From NCBI RefSeq assembly GCF_028288465.1, contig NZ_JAQBNR010000053.1, forward strand, positions 186,001 through 250,000: a stretch of 64,000 nt of DNA, read 5' to 3'. The notes under the pieces were generated by a model. That model searched no databases and was not told where the DNA came from. It worked only from the letters and a program-made list of their open reading frames with translations. Positions 28,101 through 34,284 of the stretch are shown here, in pieces (position 1 is the stretch's first letter; each line of letters starts with the position of its first letter). The translations under genes and the position numbers were made by a program. The DNA is from Ferruginibacter sp. (GTDB lineage: Bacteria > Bacteroidota > Bacteroidia > Chitinophagales > Chitinophagaceae).

Positions 28101-28436
28101 TATCATCCTGTATTTTAGTTTGGTAGAAGCCAGCACTTCATTGAGCACCTGCGAAACTGGTACATCATTTACATTAACCGTTACCATGCGGCCAGAAGGT
28201 ATGATATCGTTGCTAAAAGCAAAACGGTAAGGAGTCTCTTTTTCTATCGCTTTAAAAAATTTGGTGAGCTTTACCTCTTTCAGCGAAAGGCTGATTTTTA
28301 CATCCTGTGAAAAGCCGCCTGCACTCACCGACATAGCACAGGCAAGCAATAGAATAGCCGTTAATTTCATAATTTGAAGCAGTTTGGTTAAGGGCAAACG
28401 GAAAAAACGTCCCCCATAAGCATGTTTGTTTTTCAT
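25137..28436 (-). CDS. SusC/RagA TonB-linked outer-membrane transporter with STN domain
   Basis: 1099 residues. A signal peptide (to about 43) is followed by an STN secretin/TonB short N-terminal domain (VKISLSLKEVKLTKFFKAIE to ESGLIVI). Next is a carboxypeptidase-regulatory-like beta-sandwich (TISGKVTNEKGEPLSGATV), the TonB box/plug (DVVVVGYGTSRKKDITGAVS; DVLKDASATSIYGSRGANG) and a 22-strand barrel. The STN domain marks a transducing receptor that contacts a FecR anti-sigma factor, and FecR and ECF sigma genes lie directly upstream. It imports the oligosaccharide or glycopeptide captured by SusD, using TonB energy. Confidence 0.95.
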   Translation of the reverse strand: MKNKHAYGGRFFRLPLTKLLQIMKLTAILLLACAMSVSAGGFSQDVKISLSLKEVKLTKFFKAIEKETPYRFAFSNDIIPSGRMVTVNVNDVPVSQVLNEVLASTKLKYRMIEESGLIVISEKTIDNTVETTPLQVFTISGKVTNEKGEPLSGATVQVKGSSKATTTAEDGSFSFDAPDNAKTLVVSYVGYATQEVNIGKQATINISLKPEASGLSDVVVVGYGTSRKKDITGAVSSIGAKDFTQGLVTNPMDQIQGKVAGLVITKIDGDPNSPVVIRLRGQTSLAGGQSPLAVVDGVILDDINQISNIPPGDILSYDVLKDASATSIYGSRGANGVIIINTKKGRGGRMQVDYSGYLSSSTVAKKPDLLSTPEFLAEAVKLGQDAAQLETANSSPGTTNDWVGAILRKGIAHNHTVGITGGTDKFNYRGSVTYLNQQGIVINTGKEQVGLRLNAEQKALNDKLDIQIGIVNTSTDRNLVNRNIFNYAYVMPPYIRIKQADGTDNPVYQYNYQNPVLLQNMVTNKAKEHLTQEYATVNYKLLKDLTIGVTGSLTKFNTQGDYYLPVIPGWNNLNSAIKSSSNRDSRKGDMHANYLTSIGKHNFTATGVYEYNYYSYDAYSAAGKGFAVDANGDNSLQNGNSSLNAINSYKEEYKIISFLGRLTYNYNSKYYLTASFRRDGSSKFGSNHRWGNFPSVSAAWRLKNESFLKDVSWIDELKINAGYGVVGNQDAIGAYNTLTTLSSGGVTYDPTNTTNPYPVGFSPNQNPNPDLVWEERHGKNIGFDFALFKNRLTGSFSAFNDETRHLLYNYTVQVPPNFVSTVLANVGSLTNKGVELQLNGDIIRSKDLTWSVGGQITTINTKITSLSGTWNGQKLSTDNIPVGSASGRGLSGNPITFLIVGKSPYTFFLPHYVGKTAAGLSEFETDGGTTTDYLQAKNRYIDPYPKFNYGFSSNLAYKKWALNVFFRGVSGVKIFNNTNLNLANYNNLPSVNTLKEAVSSGLRDNPTPSDYWLENASYLRLESLTLSYNLPAIKGIDNMRLYVSGNNLFVVTPYKGLDPEIATVDNQATPAFIDLTYNGGGGFYPKSRSLTIGVNISFK

Positions 28437-28463
28437 ACCTTCGTTTAAGTTTTAATTAAGAAT

Positions 28464-28479
28464 AAAAACAGCTGTTTTT
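28464..28479. promoter_or_regulatory. Perfect 16-bp palindrome in the susC leader
   Basis: AAAAACAGCTGTTTTT, located 28 bp upstream of the susC ATG. A second gctgtt follows at 28491-28496. Its position would suit a regulator site or an mRNA hairpin in the leader. No -7 element was identified in this gap. Confidence 0.3.
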
Positions 28480-28545
28480 TGAAAGAGCCGGCTGTTCTAA
28501 AATTTTAACTGACAGGGGGAATGTTACCGCATTCTCCCTTATTGT

Positions 28546-29754
28546 TTACTTATATAATTTTACTTTGATTGTTTCACCAGGTACGGTGACATAATTAAAA
28601 CTGCGGGACTCCTTTAAAATGCTAAGTACCGATCCCAATTCTTCTTTTTCAAAAATGCCGGTAAACCGGTAATTGCGGATGGCATCATCAGCAAATACTA
28701 TTTTTACCCCATACCATCTTTCAAGCAATACAGCAATATCAGAAAGACTTTCATCTGTAAATACCAGTTTGTTTTCTTTCCAGGCAGTTTCTATAATATC
28801 TCCATCATCTGTTTTAGTAATATTTTGTACGCTGCCGGCTATCTTTTGCTTCCTGTCTTCGGCTTTGCTTTTTTCGTTCTCTGCATCAACCGGCCCGGAT
28901 GCGGGTGATGTCCATTGTACTTTTTGATTGGGCTGTAATATCACTTTTCGTTGCTGTGCTTCTTTCAGTGTAACTTCTACCACACCATTGATCAGCGCTG
29001 TTTCTGTATTTTTTTCACCAGGATATGCTTTTACGTCAAACGCAGTTCCAACGGCCTTTATATCCATTGCGGACGTATGTACAATAAATGGAATCTCCTT
29101 ATTATGCTTCACATCAAAAAAGGCTTCTCCTTCCAGGAAAATATCTCTTGTTGAAACACCATACCCTCCACCAATCGTTACCTTGCTGCCGCCATTCAGT
29201 GTTACTACCGAACCATCAGGCAACTGAAAATTTTTTCTTTCGCCATAAGTTGATATAAATGTTTTCCAAACTTCTTTTTTTTGGTTGTTGATTTCCCCGC
29301 TGTTGTTATTGACAATAAATACCAGGGCAGCTGCTGCAACGGAAGCAGTGAGTACAAGCAGGATTGATAAGACATTCTTTTTATTCTTCGCCCCTTTGTC
29401 ATTTATTTCAACCGCGGTAGAATCAACTGCTGGCTGGTTAGAAACCGGTGTTAACCAATCATTCCTTTCCTCTTCCAGCTGAACTTGTTGCACAGGCTGT
29501 ATTATATTAAAAGTGTCCTTTGAAAGCGGTTGCGTATCATCATTAAAAAGAGCTGCCAGTATTTTGTCTGAAACAGCATCCGGCATAGCAGCATCAGGAA
29601 TATAGTCTGCCCAGGCTTTTTCCAACAACAATTGCATTTGTTCATTGGTTAAACCTGCAGCCAGTTGTGCCAGCTCCAGTTGTTGGTCGGGTGCAATATT
29701 GCCACTAAAATGTAAGGCAATCAACTGTTCAATTCTTGTTGATGGTATGGCCAT
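28546..29754 (-). CDS. FecR family anti-sigma factor
   Basis: 402 residues. A cytoplasmic N-terminal region of about 130 residues binds the sigma factor in this family. One transmembrane helix follows (NVLSILLVLTASVAAAALVF), then a periplasmic FecR domain (TYGERKNFQLPDGSVVTLN, FLEGEAFFDVKHN, GTAFDVKAYP) and a C-terminal DUF4974 domain (VLLERWYGVKIVFADD, YRFTGIFEKEEL). It holds the ECF sigma until SusC is loaded. It lies 111 bp after the sigma gene and 109 bp before susC, in the usual order. Confidence 0.94.
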   Translation of the reverse strand: MAIPSTRIEQLIALHFSGNIAPDQQLELAQLAAGLTNEQMQLLLEKAWADYIPDAAMPDAVSDKILAALFNDDTQPLSKDTFNIIQPVQQVQLEEERNDWLTPVSNQPAVDSTAVEINDKGAKNKKNVLSILLVLTASVAAAALVFIVNNNSGEINNQKKEVWKTFISTYGERKNFQLPDGSVVTLNGGSKVTIGGGYGVSTRDIFLEGEAFFDVKHNKEIPFIVHTSAMDIKAVGTAFDVKAYPGEKNTETALINGVVEVTLKEAQQRKVILQPNQKVQWTSPASGPVDAENEKSKAEDRKQKIAGSVQNITKTDDGDIIETAWKENKLVFTDESLSDIAVLLERWYGVKIVFADDAIRNYRFTGIFEKEELGSVLSILKESRSFNYVTVPGETIKVKLYK

Positions 29755-29865
29755 GTATATTTATCGAAGGCGTCGCATTATATCAGCAATATGCTGCCAA
29801 TTACGGTACCGTTATTTTACTAAGACAAACAGGAAGAGATTTAGGACTAGTGTAAAAGCAACTAT

Positions 29866-30480
29866 TTAAAAATAATTTTTAAACAGCTGTAGCATTAAAA
29901 AAAATAATAAGGGAAGCTGCTCCATTTCCAGCTTGTTACGTAATTGTTGCCTGATGGTTTTGATGGCCACTGCCAGGTGATTCTTTACTGTATGGGGAGA
30001 AATTTTTAATGCCATGGCTATTTCATCTTGCTTTAAACCCTGCTCCCTGCTGAGCTTATATACCAGGTGTTGCTGCGAAGGCAGGCGGCTTAGCACTTCG
30101 CCAATTAACTGCTGCAGTTCGTTGTGACTGATGTGTTCTTCCGTGCATCTTTCGTATCCCCTCATGCCATCCTGCATTTTCGCCAGCATCAGGGTTTCGT
30201 TGTTCATGCGCCTGAAATAATTTACCACCTGGTTTTGGGCAACCTTAAAAATAAAGGCACCAAAATTATCTATTGTATCCAGCTGACTTTTGTTTTTCCA
30301 TAATTTTAAAAATACGTCCTGCACCATATCCTGCGCCAGTTCGGGATTTGCTGTAATTTTTAGCACATAACCATAAAGCTTATGCCTGTACAAATAAAAG
30401 AGTTCAACAAATGCAGCTTCATTGCCCTGAGCGGCAAGCTGCAACAAGTTTTTTTCTGTGTGAAGTTTTTCGTTTGGCAA
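29866..30480 (-). CDS. ECF RNA polymerase sigma-70 factor
   Basis: 204 residues with sigma region 2 (FVELFYLYRHKLYGYVLKIT, AQDMVQDVFLKLWKN, the -10 recognition part AFIFKVAQNQVVNYFRR) and region 4 (LSRLPSQQHLVYKLSREQGLKQDEIAMALKISPHTVKNHL). No ATG is available: an in-frame stop lies shortly upstream and the next Met is inside region 2. Translation therefore probably begins at TTG 30478-30480. The last about 20 residues are unusually hydrophobic (LPLLFFLMLQLF). It is expected to activate the FecR/SusC/SusD genes downstream. It is divergent from the GH36 gene. Confidence 0.92.
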   Translation of the reverse strand: MPNEKLHTEKNLLQLAAQGNEAAFVELFYLYRHKLYGYVLKITANPELAQDMVQDVFLKLWKNKSQLDTIDNFGAFIFKVAQNQVVNYFRRMNNETLMLAKMQDGMRGYERCTEEHISHNELQQLIGEVLSRLPSQQHLVYKLSREQGLKQDEIAMALKISPHTVKNHLAVAIKTIRQQLRNKLEMEQLPLLFFLMLQLFKNYF

Positions 30481-30563
30481 AAAAGGTAGATAATTAGTAT
30501 TCTAAGATATTGAATTTCCTTTCAAAACAACTCTTTCTAAAATCTATTATTGAAAGTTGGATG

Positions 30564-30578
30564 ACGCAAACGTTTGTT
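30564..30578. promoter_or_regulatory. Putative operator (LacI-like palindrome), site 2
   Basis: ACGCAAACGTTTGTT, containing the perfect palindrome CAAACGTTTG at 30567-30576. Fourteen of these bases recur with one change at 11016-11029 on the opposite strand. It lies in the 246-bp gap between the divergent sigma-factor and GH36 genes, which otherwise shows no gene. Confidence 0.5.
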
Positions 30579-30726
30579 CAATTTTACTAAACGCTTCTCA
30601 GTTTATATTTAAACCAATTTCAACAATTGCAAACAGGCAAAAATATTTTCAGCAAAGATTTCTTCCGGATATTTTGTTCAATGCTGATTTGTTGACGGAC
30701 AAAACTGCTTGTAAATCATAATAACA

Positions 30727-33171
30727 ATGAAAAAAATATACAACCTGGCTTTTGCACTGCATTTTGTTTTTCCATGTATGACACTATACATCAGCCAAAG
30801 CCAGGCACAAGTGCCGACAGCAATTACAGGTGGCACACAGCCTTTATCCACCCCTGTTAGTGTTGCATATGCAGGATGGACAATAACTGCTGATGCAACA
30901 ATAGGCACTATCAATATTGCCTATGACAGTTTGGGCATACTATTGCAACATGTTCAGCTTAATATAGAAAATAACCGGCAGCTGGTTTCACTAAAGGGCT
31001 GGATGGCTGAAAAGACAAGTCAGCATCAACTTGCCATAAATGTAATTCAACCAGCCTGCGCCCTGCTTTTTGATTTGAATGAGCATTGTTTAACTATATC
31101 ATCGTCTTCGGGAAAGCTTGTACTTACTGGACAGGCACCTGCCAGCAATGACCGCATTATAGCCAATGTTATTGACGCCAAAGGATCACCTGTAACATGG
31201 ACGGGCACTACTGAAGTGGTTGAAAATTTCGGGGGAACCGAAACCCGGACGCCCTCTTATCTTGCTTCTAAAAATCCGGAAGTGATGACCTTTACGCTCG
31301 GGCAAGTTTCATCAGCCAACCTCCATAGTCTTTTTGATCGTGACCAGGATATTGCCATTGTTTTTTCAGATCAATCCCTGCTGCAAAGAAACCCACAGTA
31401 CCCTGATCTGCTCAATATAACAATTCCTGTTGCCGGAAACACCGTCATCCGCTTGCTTCCAGATTATTACACCCACACGCTGGGGCTGCCTTTTTATTCC
31501 CGCTTTAATGATTCGGAGTTTCCTGTGGCACCGGTGGTTTGGGGTAGCTGGACTTCTTACTACCGTGATACAAGGGAAAAAGACATTGTCCGCAATACAG
31601 ATTGGCTCGCCTCCAATTTGAAACGCTATGGTTTTAAATATGTACAAATTGATGACGGGTACGACAATGGTAAAGACAGTCTGCAACATGCCTGGATAGA
31701 AAATTGGGATAAACGTGGACTGTTTCCAAAAGGACCGAAATGGATGGCCAACTATATTAAATCTAAAGGCCTGCATGCGGGGTTGTGGCTTGTACCCAAC
31801 TCCTATGCCGGGGCTGTTACGACACACCCTGAATGGTACCTGCGTGACAAAAACGGTAAGCTGATTTTAGATTACGATACGCCAACACTGGATTTCACCC
31901 ACCCCGGCGTTCAGCAATGGCTGCGAAAACTATTCACCACATTAAAAGGCTGGGGTTTTGAGTATTTTAAATTTGACGGTGAGTTTGCACTTCCAAAATA
32001 TGCGCCTGTTGTTGACAAAACAAAACTATTTGATACCACAATCGATCCCGTGGTTTCATACAGGAACAGGCTGCAGCTAATCCGGGATGTAATTGGACCA
32101 ACAACATTTTTAGAAGGTTGCCCTGCCGGAACACCGCTGAACGGCATCGGATTTTTTAATTCTTATTTTAACGGAGCCGATGTCTATAATACCTGGCTGG
32201 GATCTTATGCCTTGTTTAATGCCATCAGCGCAAACGCGTTTTTAAACCACATTGCGATGTATGTGATGCCGGGTGAAGGCATTGATGTATCTCCTTTTAC
32301 CAGTTTGGCAGAAGCCAAAAAGAAGATGCCGGCCCGCTATATTTACACGGCAGAAACAAGTGAAGACTCGCTGAAAGGATTTGGTGTTTCTATGGCAGAA
32401 GCCCGGACACTTGTAACTTTTGTAGCATTGACTGGGGTTGTTTATCCGCTCACTAGCATCATGCCGGAACTACCGGAAGAACGGTCCCGGCTATTGAAGA
32501 TGTCTATGCCAACGATGCCGGTTTTGCCCGCCGATTTATTTAGCCGCGGTTCCGACATGAGCACTAACACGCCGTGGGAATATTTTAAACACAGAACACC
32601 GGATACCTATATTCATAATTATCCCGAAATACTGAACCTGAAAGTAAATGGCCAATCGGGTATTTATGATGTAGTGGCATTCACCAATTGGCGAAATGAA
32701 AAAATGACAAGAAAAATTTCATTTGCGGACAAACTAGGACTTAGCTCCGGCGCCGCTTATGTTGCCTTTGATTTTTGGAGACAGGAATTTGCGGGTGTTT
32801 TTCGCGACAGTTTAGCCCTGACTGTTGAAGCGCATGATACAAGGGTGTTGCAACTGCATCCGTTGCTCGGAAAGCCTCAGCTTATAGGGAACTCCCGCCA
32901 TATTACAGGTGCTTTCTCTATCCTCAGTTTACAGTGGAATGAAAAAGAAAACTCACTGGAGGGTTTATCTGAAACCATCCCCGGCGACAAATACGACCTT
33001 TTTGTTTACGTGCCCGATGGATTTGATACTACAACGGTGACTGCAACCACTGGTAAAAACAACATAGTTCAGGTAAAAAAGGAGCTGACAGGTAATATAC
33101 TTAAGCTAAGCTTTCAGGGTGAGCAGGCTCCTGTTAAGTGGCAGGTAGGGTTCAACCAAAATTTTAAATAA
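30727..33171 (+). CDS. Clan GH-D (GH36-like) alpha-galactosidase, secreted
   Basis: 814 residues with a signal peptide (to about SQAQ, residue 28). An N-terminal beta-supersandwich spans about 30-265. The (beta/alpha)8 barrel has WGSWTSYYRDT, YVQIDDGYDN, GLHAGLWLVPNSY and YFKFDGEF. In clan GH-D the Asp of K-x-D is the nucleophile, here Asp417. Asp485 in NGADVYNTW is the probable acid/base. A C-terminal beta-domain follows. Homologues release alpha-galactose or alpha-N-acetylgalactosamine; which one cannot be told. It is divergent from the ECF sigma gene and shares with the GH92/GH97 promoter region the CAAACGTTTG-type site. Confidence 0.82.
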   Translation: MKKIYNLAFALHFVFPCMTLYISQSQAQVPTAITGGTQPLSTPVSVAYAGWTITADATIGTINIAYDSLGILLQHVQLNIENNRQLVSLKGWMAEKTSQHQLAINVIQPACALLFDLNEHCLTISSSSGKLVLTGQAPASNDRIIANVIDAKGSPVTWTGTTEVVENFGGTETRTPSYLASKNPEVMTFTLGQVSSANLHSLFDRDQDIAIVFSDQSLLQRNPQYPDLLNITIPVAGNTVIRLLPDYYTHTLGLPFYSRFNDSEFPVAPVVWGSWTSYYRDTREKDIVRNTDWLASNLKRYGFKYVQIDDGYDNGKDSLQHAWIENWDKRGLFPKGPKWMANYIKSKGLHAGLWLVPNSYAGAVTTHPEWYLRDKNGKLILDYDTPTLDFTHPGVQQWLRKLFTTLKGWGFEYFKFDGEFALPKYAPVVDKTKLFDTTIDPVVSYRNRLQLIRDVIGPTTFLEGCPAGTPLNGIGFFNSYFNGADVYNTWLGSYALFNAISANAFLNHIAMYVMPGEGIDVSPFTSLAEAKKKMPARYIYTAETSEDSLKGFGVSMAEARTLVTFVALTGVVYPLTSIMPELPEERSRLLKMSMPTMPVLPADLFSRGSDMSTNTPWEYFKHRTPDTYIHNYPEILNLKVNGQSGIYDVVAFTNWRNEKMTRKISFADKLGLSSGAAYVAFDFWRQEFAGVFRDSLALTVEAHDTRVLQLHPLLGKPQLIGNSRHITGAFSILSLQWNEKENSLEGLSETIPGDKYDLFVYVPDGFDTTTVTATTGKNNIVQVKKELTGNILKLSFQGEQAPVKWQVGFNQNFK

Positions 33172-33224
33172 TAAGTATTACAGGTGATTTCAACTGCAGT
33201 ACAGGTAACCCTAAAAAGAAAGAA

Positions 33225-33249
33225 AAAACCCGCTTAGGAAGCGGGTTTT
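33225..33249. terminator. Intrinsic terminator for tRNA-His (and probably the GH36 gene)
   Basis: aaaacccgctt (33225-33235) pairs with aagcgggtttt (33239-33249) around the loop agg. On the minus strand the stem is followed by a T-rich tail (TTTTTTCTTTCTTTTT), 16 bp past the tRNA. The plus strand also has a short T run. Confidence 0.8.
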
Positions 33250-33264
33250 CAAATCTTAAATGTG

Positions 33265-33339
33265 GGTAATCGAGGGGGCTCGAACCCCCGACCCTCAGAA
33301 TCACAATCTGATGCTCTAACCAACTGAGCTACGACTACC
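33265..33339 (-). tRNA. tRNA-His (GTG anticodon)
   Basis: The minus strand folds as a cloverleaf. The acceptor GTAGTCG pairs with CGATTAC, the D-arm is GCTC...GAGC, the anticodon arm is TCAGA-TTGTGAT-TCTGA, and the T-arm is GGGGG-TTCGAGC-CCCCT. The anticodon is GTG. The extra 5' G (position -1, at 33339) faces the discriminator C73 (33265), the identity element unique to tRNA-His. The 3' CCA is not encoded. It is a lone tRNA followed by its own terminator. Confidence 0.95.
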
Positions 33340-33555
33340 GTTTTTTATTGGAGGGCAAAAATAGCAAAAAACTATTCCCGTTCAAAATTACATTTAAAAA
33401 AACAGCCAATTTATTTTGAACGCCCGGGTCGTATTATCTGCTTTCCCCCGTAAATGCCTGCTGGTGCCTGCTTTTAGAAATGCTGTTGCAATCATATTTG
33501 TTGGATGCATGTTGTTGGTTATTATTTGTGTTTCTTTGCACTTCTAATTTAAATT

Positions 33556-34164
33556 ATGAACTGGACAGGAAATATCATTACCATTTTACTTTCAACTTTT
33601 ACCGGCTGGGTTACCACCTGGATTGCCATTAAAATGCTTTTTCATCCAAGGAAACCAATTAAAATACTGGGCTTTAGTGTACAGGGCATTTTCCCTAAAA
33701 ATCAACGCCTGATTGCTGAAAAACTGGGACAGGTGGTGGGAAAAGAACTGCTGAGCTTTGATGAAATAGAACAAAAAGTTACCGACCCGGCAAATTTACA
33801 AAAACTGCGGCCCGATATTGAGCAACACATTGATCACTTTTTGCGCAACAAATTGACGGAGGTTTTTCCCATGCTGTCGATGCTGATTGGTGAAAAAACA
33901 ATCCTGCAACTAAAAGATGCCTTCCTTGCCGAACTGGAAACCCTTTTTCCGGTGCTGATGAAAAGCTATATGAATAAGTTGGAAAAAGACCTGGACCTGG
34001 AAAAAATTGTTACTGAAAAAGTGGCCTCCTTTTCGTCTGAGAAACTGGAAGATATTTTAAACCAGATTACAAAACGGGAATTTAAATTCCTTGAATTTGT
34101 CGGCGGCTTTTTTGGCTTCCTTATCGGACTTATAGAAGTAGCTGCGCACTTTTTTACCAACTGA
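33556..34164 (+). CDS. DUF445 family membrane protein
   Basis: 202 residues. An N-terminal membrane segment has the family motif TGWVTTWIAIKMLFHPRKP. An amphipathic helical middle follows (QRLIAEKLGQVVGKELLS is also typical), and a second hydrophobic segment closes the protein (FVGGFFGFLIGLIEVAAHFF). DUF445 proteins are membrane-anchored, of unknown function, and usually about 200 or 400 residues; this is the short form. It stands alone, 121 bp before the receptor gene, with no clear promoter motif. Confidence 0.85.
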   Translation: MNWTGNIITILLSTFTGWVTTWIAIKMLFHPRKPIKILGFSVQGIFPKNQRLIAEKLGQVVGKELLSFDEIEQKVTDPANLQKLRPDIEQHIDHFLRNKLTEVFPMLSMLIGEKTILQLKDAFLAELETLFPVLMKSYMNKLEKDLDLEKIVTEKVASFSSEKLEDILNQITKREFKFLEFVGGFFGFLIGLIEVAAHFFTN

Positions 34165-34284
34165 TTCATACAGATCAAACAATAACCCGGCAGAACTGTT
34201 ACCACTCATCATTTCCCGATTCATTTTTTAATATTTACAGCAGAAATTTGCCTGCCGGTTATACATTTAATCAAATTCAATACG

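Noticed and set aside
27526..28230. A 234-codon open frame on the plus strand opposite susC
   Set aside because: It is antisense to well-conserved SusC sequence, has no family features and is explained by the codon bias of the opposite strand.
29765..29785. ggcgtcgcatta upstream of FecR as a fourth dispersed-repeat copy
   Set aside because: Only about nine bases match the core and the rest does not align.
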